Assembly (NCBI GenBank): GCA_946811185.2
Contig: OX328108.1
Coordinates: 2,875,501 to 2,939,500, forward strand
Direction of reading: 5' to 3'
DNA from: Hippopus hippopus
Taxonomy: Eukaryota; Mollusca; Bivalvia; Cardiida; Cardiidae
DNA length: 64,000 nucleotides
Below the pieces are notes generated by a model, which ran no database searches, was not told the DNA's origin, and saw only the letters and a program-made list of their open reading frames with translations. Below are positions 41,501 to 49,272 of the stretch, piece after piece (within the stretch, counting starts at the first letter, position 1; every line of letters starts with the position of its first letter). The position numbers and the translations under genes were made by a program.

Positions 41501-42100
41501 TCTTAAAGGAACATAAGCAGCTGTATATAGTTCTAACCGCACTATACTTTCAAAAGTCCAACCACTACCTTCTCTTTGGAACTTAGCTAAATTTTCTAAA
41601 ACTTCATCTATCATTCTATTCAACAAATCCTCTATTTCTCCCCTGTTTAAATTTAAATGTTGACTACTATGAAAAGCACGTTCAACAGGACCTTGGTCAA
41701 TATCTGTCATTAACCTTAATTTACACCTAAATACAAGTTTTACCTTTGTTTGTAAATTATTTCGAAGAGTATTTATAAGAGGCATCCACGTTTCTGTGAA
41801 AAATCTTTGTGGGTTATAATTTTCGATACCCTCTATAACATGTTGAGTAGCATACCTTCTAAATGCGGATTGAGAAGTTGTAATCTCAAACGGTTGTCTT
41901 GGAGGGTAATTTTGTCTAACATGTTCAACAATTTCATCGAAAACTTGTGCTAGCTGTTCTTCAGCTACATTATTAGTTAACCAATTACTAAAATTATTGA
42001 TTCTTCGTTGAACCGGTTCAGGTATAACATTTGCTATAGCTCTTCTAACACCTGATGCAGCTCGTCTAGTTATATTCGAAATTCTATTAAGCCAACTCAT
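38540..42100 (-). CDS. PolB: Protein-primed family B DNA polymerase (pPolB)
   Basis: Start chosen at 42100 (peptide MSWLNRISN) because TATATATAAA abuts this ATG; an upstream in-frame ATG at 42139 would add 13 residues (1199 aa, numbering used here). Exonuclease motifs: D412/E414 in YADFES, HNLSGYDSH near 556, YNKIDVLLLAD near 708. Polymerase motifs: DANSLYP near 809, KLMNNSVFGKTMEN near 943, YTDTDS at 1041-1046 and a KMYAY motif near 1109. Zinc-binding pairs lie at C357/C360/H373/C377 and at C509/C512 with HCHFTGKYRG, an endonuclease VII-like finger. Residues 230-340 hold CFLWC and HYALIK, suggestive of an N-terminal cysteine-protease-like fold. The gene appears intact. By family knowledge it replicates the element from a protein primer at the termini. 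Confidence 0.97.
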   Translation of the reverse strand: MSWLNRISNITRRAASGVRRAIANVIPEPVQRRINNFSNWLTNNVAEEQLAQVFDEIVEHVRQNYPPRQPFEITTSQSAFRRYATQHVIEGIENYNPQRFFTETWMPLINTLRNNLQTKVKLVFRCKLRLMTDIDQGPVERAFHSSQHLNLNRGEIEDLLNRMIDEVLENLAKFQREGSGWTFESIVRLELYTAAYVPLRANGWLPLPKWIANKKAVINMKNKDDKCFLWCVLRALNPKEHNAEIVDKALQKKESSVNMEGIESPVSFKGIDKFEKQNSEISVNVYGYKEYIYPLRLTKDEKSNHINLLFIKDEENMHYALIKKFNSLVRKQVTNSHNGNIEFCKRCLNHFGSKELLEKHKKYCNEHEPITLEMPKPGTMLAFENHARKLEVPFVVYADFESVLEPIHTCQPNPEKSYTIQRQKHVPCSFYYIIKCFDDAVCAPIKRSYVGENAEEVFIKWLKDDIQEIHQQYHQNPKPIEITIEEKMKHTQQTRCWICGNKFTKDNLRVKDHCHFTGKYRGAAHNECNLKAKNPNFTPVYLHNLSGYDSHLFIKCLGKSDGKIECIPNNEEKYISFSKDIWVGKNINHKIRFLDSFKFMSSSLDKLSNNLEESQLKILSKYFTRNLLPLVRRKGVFPYKYLDSFDKLKEEKLPPKESFYSSLNKEGITDEDYAHAQKVWKAFNMKTLKDYLELYNKIDVLLLADVFENFRDVCRENYDLDPSWYYTAPGLAWDAALKITRVNLELLSNPDMLLMVEKGIKGGVSMCSKRHARANNEDMGELYDSSKPSKYLLYIDANSLYPWAMSCPLPTHGFKWMMGKELEIWQKIPCILEVDLEYPEELHDLHNDFPLAPERLKIEKVEKLIPNLNNKKNYIIHHEALKTCVDLGLKITKIHRGIKFEESPWLKLYIDTNIELRKAAKNNFEKDFFKLMNNSVFGKTMENLRNRVTIELVSSKERYRKLVAKPNDNHTTMFDENLVAVHMKKTKLKYDKPIYSGLSILDISKTHMQKTYYNYFKDKYGEKVRMCYTDTDSFILEIETKNLYKDMEKDVFEMFDTSNYPKDHFLKNDCNARVVGKFKDELGGKIMTEFVGLGAKMYAYKTLDGEEDKRCKGVKKAVIKKEINFNNYKECLLTEKDQYRKMTVLRSKGHNMYTEELNKKALGSSDDKRFVLEDKIDTLAWGHHKI

Positions 42101-42175
42101 TTTATATATATAAAATAATTTTCTTAAGCTATATATCAAAAAATTTTATTATATCTGCATATAAATATAATAAAA

Positions 42176-42514
42176 TTACTGAATGTTAATCCTATATTTA
42201 TCTTTCCAAACCCTTCCATTCCAATTCTCAATCGTTTGTGGACAGCGGTCTATAAATTTACCTGCCTTATAAATTGATGGAAAGGTTTTTATTTCTCCAG
42301 TTTCAACATCCTCTAAACTAACTTTCTTAGGATTATACATAATAGTTTTTAATCTATCAAACTTAGGGTCTTTACTTTTTTCTTTTTTAGGTGATTCATT
42401 TGGGAACAATCCATGTTCTTTCACCAACTCAACTAAACGCTTTTTATCCCAGTATGAGTAGAAATTTATATTATTTTCTTTAAGAATTTTTTTTAAATCT
42501 GTAACCTTTATCAT
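42176..42514 (-). CDS. SAP-like / NUMOD-like small DNA-binding protein
   Basis: 112 aa. Residues 4-36 (DLKKILKENN...LVELVKEHGL) resemble a SAP helix-extended-helix. Residues 76-108 (FPSIYKAGKFIDRCPQTIENW) resemble NUMOD1-type helix-turn-helix modules of homing endonucleases. The ATG lies next to TATATAAAA. It sits between the capsid gene and PolB, with a 21-bp gap to the capsid stop. A DNA-binding role is inferred; no nuclease motif is visible. Confidence 0.65.
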   Translation of the reverse strand: MIKVTDLKKILKENNINFYSYWDKKRLVELVKEHGLFPNESPKKEKSKDPKFDRLKTIMYNPKKVSLEDVETGEIKTFPSIYKAGKFIDRCPQTIENWNGRVWKDKYRINIQ

Positions 42515-42535
42515 TTTTATATAGGAAAAAAAATC

Positions 42536-43822
42536 TTAATACACTACACTCATTTTATTTCCATCAGACTGGAAGTTAATTAACCTATCACTAATAATGA
42601 CAGCATATGCCTCTGTGTTCGCAAGCACATTTTCAGTAAAATGTGCTTTGATTTGGATATCAGTGACAGAGTATTTTAATCTCTCACTCTGTTTGGAAAC
42701 ATCAAACAAAAACAAAGGATAAAGGGTTTTATAATCTGAGGGAGTAATGTTAGGGTTTGACACCATTTCATTCATGTTATAAAACTTAGCCCTAAATAGA
42801 GAAGCGTCACCATACACTCTACTAAATTGGTTTGCAGTGAATGAAAGATTATAATCAACAGCGGGATATCTAGTAGAATTTAACGTAACATAAATGTTTT
42901 TAACGTTTCTATGGTCAAATATGGCTGGATTTTGTTGTTGATTACCACTTTTACCAGTTTGAAAGCCAACAATGATAAAACGTGGCACTTCAGGTGATGA
43001 TTTAACAGAAAGTCTCCAGGTAAATGATGTTGACTCGGGAACCGCGATAGAGTCGCACTGCCTCATTCTATATCCAACCGGTATTTTTTCTTTTTTCTCA
43101 ATAATTTTATAAAGTTGCATTTTCTCTCCATCTGCGGGTAGCACGTGAGTTATAAACCAAGATACTCTAAGTAAATTAATTCTACCATCAGCAGGAGCAG
43201 CACCATCTCGAAAGACCGCATCATTATCATCATTTCTCGTTAATGTGAGAGTTTGCTTCATTCCGTACAATATCTTATCATAATCATCACAAAAACCAAA
43301 TATATGTTTTAATGGAACTCTGAAGCTAAAGGTACCTCTTGGAAGAGGGTCATTAATAATATAATTTCTTCTTACAACAAAACCAGTGTTTCCACCAGCT
43401 GCTGCGGCTGCCGTATCTTTATACCAACATTGATTTAACCCTTGTGATTTAGAGAAATCATCTGGATATTTTAACAAACCAAGCATTGTAGTAGCCTGAC
43501 CAGGATACAATACAGATTCAATCTCCATACCCGAAAGTTGATACTTAATATTTTTAAAAAGATACATGAGACCATTGTTTGTTAAAGAAATATTAGTGTT
43601 AGCATCGTAAACTGCTCCAGTATCACTTCTTACTAATTCACCTATAATAAGTAAATAACTCTCACTAGGATGAGTAAAAATATCTTGAGTCTCAATGTTA
43701 ATCCTAATTTCTCCTCCTGAGTTGTTGAGATTGGTACCAGTGATTGGTTCATACTCATGGTGTTCATACTCAGCAATACTATCATCTTTTAAAATTGGTT
43801 CGGTGATTTTTAAAATGTCCAT
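42536..43822 (-). CDS. MCP: Major capsid protein, double jelly-roll type
   Basis: 428 aa and uninterrupted. The segments NIETQDIFTHPSESYLLIIG, GLMYLFKNIKYQLSGMEIE, PLKHIFGFCDDYDKILYG and KIPVGYRMRQCDSIAVPEST are typical of Polinton/adintovirus hexon-like capsid proteins. The start is fixed by TTATTATAAA directly before the ATG. By family knowledge it forms the pseudo-hexagonal trimeric capsomers of an icosahedral virion. Its presence next to penton, ATPase and protease implies that the element derives from, or can form, virus particles. Confidence 0.93.
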   Translation of the reverse strand: MDILKITEPILKDDSIAEYEHHEYEPITGTNLNNSGGEIRINIETQDIFTHPSESYLLIIGELVRSDTGAVYDANTNISLTNNGLMYLFKNIKYQLSGMEIESVLYPGQATTMLGLLKYPDDFSKSQGLNQCWYKDTAAAAAGGNTGFVVRRNYIINDPLPRGTFSFRVPLKHIFGFCDDYDKILYGMKQTLTLTRNDDNDAVFRDGAAPADGRINLLRVSWFITHVLPADGEKMQLYKIIEKKEKIPVGYRMRQCDSIAVPESTSFTWRLSVKSSPEVPRFIIVGFQTGKSGNQQQNPAIFDHRNVKNIYVTLNSTRYPAVDYNLSFTANQFSRVYGDASLFRAKFYNMNEMVSNPNITPSDYKTLYPLFLFDVSKQSERLKYSVTDIQIKAHFTENVLANTEAYAVIISDRLINFQSDGNKMSVVY

Positions 43823-43874
43823 TTTATAATAACAATTATAATTTTAAATGAGATAAAAATTATAATTGTGTTAC

Positions 43875-44225
43875 TTAAATTTCTAACCAAAGCTGGGGAA
43901 AAGACTTATTTTCATTATTAACAAACACACCTTCAAGTTTAATTATTTTTGAGGTTTCCAGTTTAGTTTTAGGATAAACTCTATTACCATATACAATCGT
44001 TATTTCGGGTATTCCCCACTTTTGTAAATATTCATTCACCTTTTCCTCAATCTCTTTCATCTTGATTACTTTTTCGGGAGATAACTTCACAACAGCTTTT
44101 TTATAACCATATTTCGTTTTATTAATTTCAAGGATTTCACAATCTTTTATGTTTAAAGAACCACCTACTATAGTAATACAACTAGTATCATATTTTTTAT
44201 AATCTACACGATTAAATTTTAACAT
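43875..44225 (-). CDS. Conserved Polinton protein of unknown function
   Basis: 116 aa when started at MLKFNRVDYKK (ATG at 44225), chosen because TATATAAA abuts it; an upstream in-frame ATG at 44276 would overlap the next gene and has no box. It has a beta-rich pattern, IKLEGVFVNNENKSFPQLWLEI at the end and a short coiled segment KMKEIEEKVNEYLQKW. I do not recognise a domain. A small OB-like fold is possible but unsupported. Confidence 0.75.
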   Translation of the reverse strand: MLKFNRVDYKKYDTSCITIVGGSLNIKDCEILEINKTKYGYKKAVVKLSPEKVIKMKEIEEKVNEYLQKWGIPEITIVYGNRVYPKTKLETSKIIKLEGVFVNNENKSFPQLWLEI

Positions 44226-44272
44226 TTTATATAATAAATATAATTTCTTTAACTTATTTATATTTTTTTTCT

Positions 44273-44671
44273 TCATACTATTTTAATACCCGCTCCACTG
44301 TTTAATCTTTTAATTAAGTCTTGAATAGCAATGGCGCTTCCATCTATTAATGTGCTAATGTTTTGCGTTTTAGGAGTATCAGGGGGTGGTATTGTCGTGT
44401 TATATTTTTGTAAAATTTCCTTGGATTTTGGTGTTAAAGCTTTCGTAACTAATTTCTTTCCTACATCTACAACCGCACTTTTTCCAACCTCTAAAGCTTT
44501 CTTTGCACCTTCCTTAGCTACACTCTTTCCTACGTCAAGGGCAGAAGACGCAATTTGTTTAGCTGCACTACTAGTAAAAAGCCTCGCTAAAAAGTTAGCA
44601 ACACTATCAAAGATTCCGGAACCACCGTATGAATACCTTTTTTTAAATCCGTGTTTTTTAGTGATTATCAT
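44273..44671 (-). CDS. Small virion protein with amphipathic helix, adenovirus pVI-like
   Basis: 132 aa. A basic N terminus and a Gly motif (YGGSGIFDSVANF) are followed by an Ala/Lys/Val amphipathic stretch (residues 35-80) and a Pro-rich linker. The arrangement resembles pVI-like minor capsid proteins of adenoviruses and adintoviruses, which bind inside the capsid and disrupt membranes after proteolysis. TATACTATAAAAAG abuts the ATG. The assignment rests on composition and context rather than a firm motif. Confidence 0.55.
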   Translation of the reverse strand: MIITKKHGFKKRYSYGGSGIFDSVANFLARLFTSSAAKQIASSALDVGKSVAKEGAKKALEVGKSAVVDVGKKLVTKALTPKSKEILQKYNTTIPPPDTPKTQNISTLIDGSAIAIQDLIKRLNSGAGIKIV

Positions 44672-44675
44672 CTTT

Positions 44676-44990
44676 TTATAGTATAGACATTAAATTTTTA
44701 TAAGCGTGTGAATTTAAAACACCTTGTCTTTTTAATTCATCACAAATGCTTACTAACTCATTTCTTACACCTGTATTACCTGCTTCTTTACTTGCCATCA
44801 ACAGGTCTAGTCTTTCTAGTAATGCGTTAGGGTCAGATGGGATAACAATTCCTTCTCCTTCATGCTTTTCATACCTTTTCCTATTATACCAAATATATCT
44901 AAGAATTTCAATCCATTTTTTCCCTTTAGAACTTTTAGGATATGGATTATCCGGGTCGTTATGTCGATGAAGAGCGCTGGTTCGTCTCAT
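44676..44990 (-). CDS. Conserved small Polinton protein, unknown
   Basis: 104 aa. Basic N-terminal half (KGKKWIEILRYIWYNRKRYEK) and an acidic/helical C-terminal half (ALLERLDLLMASKE, VSICDELKRQGVL). The frame lies 6 bp after the upstream gene's stop and 4 bp before the next ATG, so it is co-linear in a tight cassette. Unlike most neighbours no TATA-type box abuts its ATG; the nearest (TTTTATAAATT) is about 20 bp upstream. Confidence 0.75.
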   Translation of the reverse strand: MRRTSALHRHNDPDNPYPKSSKGKKWIEILRYIWYNRKRYEKHEGEGIVIPSDPNALLERLDLLMASKEAGNTGVRNELVSICDELKRQGVLNSHAYKNLMSIL

Positions 44991-44996
44991 TAAATC

Positions 44997-45575
44997 TCAA
45001 TAATTTATAAAATCCTTATCATCATAAATATTTTCATTTGGTTCTTTAGCAACAATTAACTCCCATAAACCAGGTGTTCCTATATACGTCTCTGTACCAA
45101 TAACAATATCATCCTCCTCAATTATGACCATTTTGCGACCAATATAAAATTTACCATTTTTATCATATAATCCCCATGTTCTATCAACATCATCTTTACT
45201 AAGAAATTTTGTTAGATACTCCCTTGCAAGTGGTCCGATGAAAAATGTACCTTGATATTCATCCAATTTCCTTTCCTCAATAGGTGGTTTTTCTTCAGAG
45301 GAATAAGCTTCTATTGATGGATAAGCTGGTAGATTAATAGCTTGTGGTAACTGTTCGATACCTTCTTTAATAGGTTTAAGTCCCTCTGTAATCTCCTTTG
45401 TTGTAGCTTTTTGCGTTTCGATAACAGGTTTAAAAAACCTTGACAGGTCGGTTTGTAATTCTTGTTCACCTGCTCTCTCTGCTAGTAGATTATCCCGAAT
45501 CTTCTTTTTCGTTTCGAGATACTCTTTTACAATTAAGTCTCTTTTTGCAGGGTCAGTTATTTTTAGAAATGACAT
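44997..45575 (-). CDS. Conserved Polinton protein with coiled-coil N terminus, unknown
   Basis: 192 aa. Residues 10-75 are charged and helical (VKEYLETKKKIRDNLLAE, PIKEGIEQLPQAI), then an acidic linker. A C-terminal globular part (YQGTFFIGPLAREYLTKF, TWGLYDKNGKFYIGRKMV, TPGLWELIV) follows. It lies among virion genes, so a structural or assembly role is plausible. AATTAAAA precedes the ATG. Confidence 0.8.
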   Translation of the reverse strand: MSFLKITDPAKRDLIVKEYLETKKKIRDNLLAERAGEQELQTDLSRFFKPVIETQKATTKEITEGLKPIKEGIEQLPQAINLPAYPSIEAYSSEEKPPIEERKLDEYQGTFFIGPLAREYLTKFLSKDDVDRTWGLYDKNGKFYIGRKMVIIEEDDIVIGTETYIGTPGLWELIVAKEPNENIYDDKDFINY

Positions 45576-45648
45576 TTTTAATTAGCAACATATTTTTTTT
45601 AACGTAGATTTTGTAATAGTTTTTGTAACAATTTTTTTTAACAATTTT

Positions 45649-45683
45649 AATATATAAGAACATTATATATTCTTTTATATATT
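45649..45683. terminator. AT-rich hairpin between two minus-strand genes
   Basis: AATATATAAGAA pairs with TTCTTTTATATATT (one bulge region) across a 9-nt loop. It is the longest non-coding gap among the minus-strand genes (170 bp), so it may end the upstream 227-aa gene transcript or act as a promoter. Confidence 0.3.
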
Positions 45684-45745
45684 ACATGTCTGAGGAATTA
45701 TCAATTTCACACATACACTTACACCTATACCTAATTTTAGGAAAT

Positions 45746-46429
45746 CTAATAGGGGAGGGAACCTCCATGGTTCTTTTCAACGAGCCTCCGAAAGGACTCA
45801 CGAGCTTCTTGTCTTCCTTTTTCTATCAAAGATTCTTCGTTTTCAGTAGAAATCTTTTTCTTGATATTGGTACGTATTTCTTCCTTCATAACCTTATACT
45901 TCTCTACTTCTTCCATAATCAGTTTAAATTCTTCATCTGAAACAATACCATCCACCAAAGCCTTAGAAATATGTGTTGAAAGAGTATCTAATTTTGCATC
46001 TGCAAGCATTCTAATCTTCATATGCTTTTCTGCTTTGCTTCTAGTATTTCTTACAACAAAATTACCAGCTACGCTTAGAAGACCAACTCCTAAGGCAACT
46101 CCTTCTAAGGCAACAACAACAGGAATCGCTACTACTGTAGATAGCAGTCCAATTCCTCCTGCACCTGCACCTAAAGCTGTTGTAGCTAAAACAACATCAA
46201 CATTGCTTATAATTCTTGAAGCACGTAAATACTTTTTTGCTAGAACGTCTCTAGTTTGAACTTCTTTCTCAAGGAATTGTTGTATCTCTGAAATCTTTTG
46301 TAAACGATAGGAATGACCTTTGTCATCTCCCATTGCATGCATTTCAATAGGTGGGGCGCTTGCGGTACTTCGTTCTTTGGGTAATGGAGGATATATTTTA
46401 TTAGGGTGTTCCTGATTTGTATCTGTCAT
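45746..46429 (-). CDS. Predicted membrane protein with hydrophobic hairpin
   Basis: 227 aa. A Pro-rich N terminus contains a YPPLP motif that could bind WW or late-domain machinery. A charged helix (SEIQQFLEKEVQTRDVLAKKY) precedes two adjacent hydrophobic segments (about residues 76-98 and 99-126, rich in Gly/Ala/Val/Leu), then a long charged helical tail (KAEKHMKIRMLADAKLDTLS, DEEFKLIMEEVEKYK). I associate this architecture with Polintons of cnidarians and molluscs; its function is unknown. ATTAATAAA abuts the ATG. Confidence 0.8.
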   Translation of the reverse strand: MTDTNQEHPNKIYPPLPKERSTASAPPIEMHAMGDDKGHSYRLQKISEIQQFLEKEVQTRDVLAKKYLRASRIISNVDVVLATTALGAGAGGIGLLSTVVAIPVVVALEGVALGVGLLSVAGNFVVRNTRSKAEKHMKIRMLADAKLDTLSTHISKALVDGIVSDEEFKLIMEEVEKYKVMKEEIRTNIKKKISTENEESLIEKGRQEARESFRRLVEKNHGGSLPY

Positions 46430-46450
46430 TTTATTAATATAATAATTTTT

Positions 46451-46828
46451 TTATGCTAAATATTTTAGATAGCAGAATAACTCTCCCTCAGGTATTTCGA
46501 TTGGTTTTTGTGAGAAATTATAAATGTAGACTAAGATATCATTAACGTCATTATCAAGATGTGCACCATTAAAAATGGTTAAACCATATTTCCATTTATT
46601 ACTAATAGATATCACTACAACTCCTCATGTAGTTATATAACCAAATCCTAGCGGAACTCTCATACCATCATGAGGAGGAATCTTGATAGTTAATTGTGAG
46701 TATATTTTCCATTTTAGAGAATCTTGCTTTAAGGGAGGATATCTTACTCCATGTAAATGAGGTTTCCAAAATATAGTTTTATGTTGGGTAGTAATATTAG
46801 GTTTTATACCAAATTTATGTATATCCAT
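46451..46828 (-). pseudogene. dUTPase-fold-like gene with internal stop
   Basis: A 126-codon frame starting MDIHKFGIKPN after AAATAAAA, interrupted by TGA at 46625-46627. The same frame then continues in the style of the family to TAA at 46451-46453. The segments LTIKIPPHDGMRVPLGFGYI and, after the stop, GLTIFNGAHLDNDVNDI and EIPEGELFCYL follow the strand order of trimeric dUTPases. The catalytic motif-3 tyrosine region is not evident, so it may have been a non-enzymatic relative even before the stop, as proposed for adenovirus E4-ORF1. The assignment is tentative. Confidence 0.5.
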
Positions 46829-46857
46829 TTTTATTTGTTGTAAATAATATTTAAATA

Positions 46858-47442
46858 TTACAATATAGCTCCTAGGATAGGGATATTAGCAAATGGACTA
46901 TTAGGTCCAAGTAAAAGTCCTTTTCCATCATACATTTTTCCTCCTTGCTTTAAATACAACCCATCACCAACAGACTCTAATCCTTTACCTTTGTATGGTT
47001 TTAAGTATAATCCACATCCATCAGTTTCAACTTGACAAACACATCCTCCTTTTTTAAGGTAAAGACCTGACCCCATTGCTTTTGATACACCTGATTGAGC
47101 TAATCCAGTAAGAGCACCAACACCTAAAGCTGGTAAAACAGTTTTTGCAAGCATCGGCAAAGCTCTAGCAGCCAACCCGGCTAACATTCCGAGAAAACCC
47201 CCTTCTATCTTCATGTTATGTTTAAGTTGTTTTGCAGTCATTTTAATAGTTATACCTCTACCCTCCTCATAGGCTTTAGCCATTTTCTTTGCTTGTGAAT
47301 CGGTAATTGCTAAAACATCATTACCATGTAAATCTTCATGACCTAAACGAATACTTACTGGACAACCAACTTTAACAGCATGTTGAAGCTTTTGTTTTTG
47401 TCCTTCAGATATATTTACTTTAACATTAGTGTAACTCGTCAT
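46858..47442 (-). CDS. Virion core/minor protein, pX-like, with GLYLK repeats
   Basis: 194 aa. Residues 1-77 form a mixed alpha/beta domain (VSIRLGHEDL, ITIKMTAKQLKHN). KIEGGFLG (78-85) leads into a hydrophobic helix (86-115), then three GLYLK repeats (126-130, 144-148, 161-165) and a related GLLLG near 175. IEGG-F fits the (M/I/L)xGG-x consensus of adenovirus-type proteases, and such a protease is encoded at 50722. TATATATAAA abuts the ATG. The pX-like label follows published descriptions of adintovirus small virion proteins; the repeats' role is unknown. Confidence 0.7.
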   Translation of the reverse strand: MTSYTNVKVNISEGQKQKLQHAVKVGCPVSIRLGHEDLHGNDVLAITDSQAKKMAKAYEEGRGITIKMTAKQLKHNMKIEGGFLGMLAGLAARALPMLAKTVLPALGVGALTGLAQSGVSKAMGSGLYLKKGGCVCQVETDGCGLYLKPYKGKGLESVGDGLYLKQGGKMYDGKGLLLGPNSPFANIPILGAIL

Positions 47443-47466
47443 TTTATATATAACTATTTTTTTTAT

Positions 47467-48240
47467 TTATCTCGCTTCTCTAATATGAAACCTAATTGTT
47501 AAATTTTCACCTCTAAGATTTAGTAAATTGTCATTTTGGTCAGTAATATTTACCTCTAGGTTATGTATTTCATTTAATGTTATTGGTAAGTATACTAAAT
47601 TAATTGGTGACTCAATTATCTTATATCCAGGTGCAACATCCGGGAAAAAGGAGTAAATAGTGTTTTTTGTTGAACCATTAAAATAACTTCCTGAAATAAT
47701 ATCTATGTTAACAAGCAAACTATTTATGCTAAGAATGTTCACTACATTCTCTGACTCGTAAAATCCTTGTGTATATTTAGCGCGAGTAAATCCTAATACT
47801 TTGGCAATGGAGCCTGGTTGATTAAAATCTACTTGATAACCATCTTCTAAGGTAATAATAGACTTTAGAGTATTGGTGTTTGCAGAAATGTTAATAGGAT
47901 ACTCTTCATTAACTCTATCGTAATGACCCTTTTTTCTCATTTCCTGTTGAATGGTGTCATTAATGCTAACAAGGTCATAACTTCCTTCAGGTATTCTTAT
48001 TTTAATCCATGAATTACCATTGTCTGGAGAATAAACGAATATGTTGTTCGTTTCATTAATGTTTGGAAAAGAGTAATAAGTTTCAAGGTTTACTAAAGCT
48101 ATTTCATATACTTTATCCTTTTCCAGTTGAATTGGAGGATTAAACCTTGTTCTAAAACGTGTTTTGTTGTCGCTTACTATGATTTGAAATGATGTTTTGT
48201 GGTTTGTATTTTTTACAATTTGTTCTAAAAGTTCTTCCAT
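47467..48240 (-). CDS. Minor capsid protein (penton, single jelly-roll)
   Basis: 257 aa and intact. The segments FRTRFNPPIQLEKDKVYEIALV (28-50, shown in part), YSFPNINETNN, RIPEGSYDL and NTIYSFFPDVAPGYKIIE (193-210) are the recognisable core of Polinton penton proteins. ATATTATAAA abuts the ATG. By family knowledge it forms the pentameric vertices of the capsid. It is adjacent to the pX-like gene and close to the packaging ATPase. Confidence 0.9.
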   Translation of the reverse strand: MEELLEQIVKNTNHKTSFQIIVSDNKTRFRTRFNPPIQLEKDKVYEIALVNLETYYSFPNINETNNIFVYSPDNGNSWIKIRIPEGSYDLVSINDTIQQEMRKKGHYDRVNEEYPINISANTNTLKSIITLEDGYQVDFNQPGSIAKVLGFTRAKYTQGFYESENVVNILSINSLLVNIDIISGSYFNGSTKNTIYSFFPDVAPGYKIIESPINLVYLPITLNEIHNLEVNITDQNDNLLNLRGENLTIRFHIREAR

Positions 48241-48303
48241 TTTATAATATTTAAATATAATATTTAATATATAATCAAATAGTAATATTATATTTTAACA
48301 GGT

Positions 48304-48468
48304 TTATTTAGGTTTATTCTCTTTCTTCATATCACTTACAACATCCATTAAACCAGCAATAATTAATTCTAATTGTTGTATGCATCTATCCTGCTTAATA
48401 ACTTGATTTTTAAGAATATCAATAGGTTTTTCTTTTTTTCCTTTGAAAATATCTTTTATATATTTCAT
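48304..48468 (-). CDS. Small 54-aa coiled-coil protein
   Basis: ATG at 48468 directly after AATATTATAAA, the same box as the neighbouring penton gene; it ends at TAA 48304-48306. The peptide (KYIKDIFKGKKEKPIDILKN start, QQLELIIAGLMDVV middle) looks like a basic segment plus a short amphipathic helix. The box-ATG arrangement and snug fit between the ATPase and penton genes support it as real despite its size. Confidence 0.6.
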   Translation of the reverse strand: MKYIKDIFKGKKEKPIDILKNQVIKQDRCIQQLELIIAGLMDVVSDMKKENKPK

Positions 48469-48489
48469 TTTATAATATTTAAATATTTT

Positions 48490-49272
48490 TTATACTGACT
48501 TAGGTATGTAAAAATTGTCAAAACCGTTTCTATACTTTCCATCATGTTTTTTACTGGTTAAGTCAATGATAGCAAAACCATGAGGTCTTTCCTATGCCTC
48601 TTTACAAAACTTTCTAAACTCATCCTTAGACATATCTTCACCTACGAGGTCGCTATGAATATGATTAATGTTTTTTAAATCTTGCCGGAAAAGACAAATA
48701 AAATTAGCGTTTTCTCTAATAGTTTGTCTTGGTAGTCTAAAATAATTCTGTGAGAGGTAAAAGCAGTCAACATTACTATGTCTTCCTCGAATGTAGTAAC
48801 ACTCACATTTATTTTGCTTTTCTAAAAGTAAATCATCGAAAATCATTAAATTTTTATTTCCCGAGTTTAACTCTCTCGGGTCAGGTACATCACTAGCATT
48901 TTCAAAGAAGTTGCAATTTATATCCGATTTTTCTTTAATCGTTTTAACCCATTCTTCAACTAAAGCTGTTGGTGGAATGTTTTTTTCTTGTATCTCATCA
49001 TGTAGGTTAAACAATCTTAAAATATATTCTTTTGATAGTTTTTCTTCAAAAACCTTTTTTAGTATTCGGTATTCCGGTTGAAAAAGGCTTTTTCCAAAAA
49101 CACTCAAATCGTTGTAGTCAAGCCAACCTGGTCTGAGTAAAAGGTTTAACAATAAAGTAGTTTTACCACATCCTGATTTTCCTATAATTAAACCCCTAAT
49201 ACTTTTTGGTAAAAGGGAGTGATTAAATCTCTTTGATACTACTTCATTCCATGATAAGTTTATAATATCCAT
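48490..49272 (-). pseudogene. FtsK/HerA-type DNA-packaging ATPase with premature stop
   Basis: Start at ATG 49272 (MDIINLSWNE), next to ATTTAAATAAA. Further upstream the frame is open but runs through the divergent promoter. Walker A GKSGCGKTT at residues 31-39, Walker B LMIFDD at 142-147, SQNYFRLPR near 174-182. TAG at 48592-48594 (codon 227) interrupts the gene. Behind it the same frame continues for about 33 codons of family-like sequence (GFAIIDLTSK...DNFYIP) to TAA 48490-48492. The 226-aa product keeps both Walker motifs but lacks the conserved C terminus. By family knowledge the protein pumps DNA into capsids. Confidence 0.85.

Noticed and set aside
42101..42139. Upstream ATG of PolB at 42139 as the true start
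   Set aside because: The TATATATAAA box abuts the ATG at 42100, as in neighbouring genes; starting at 42139 would put the box inside the coding region.
44331..44681. 116-codon plus-strand frame
   Set aside because: Exact antisense shadow of the pVI-like gene.
45686..45940. 84-codon plus-strand frame preceded by an AT-rich box
   Set aside because: Most of it is antisense to the 227-aa Polinton membrane protein; no conserved features. The box is more likely part of the hairpin region.
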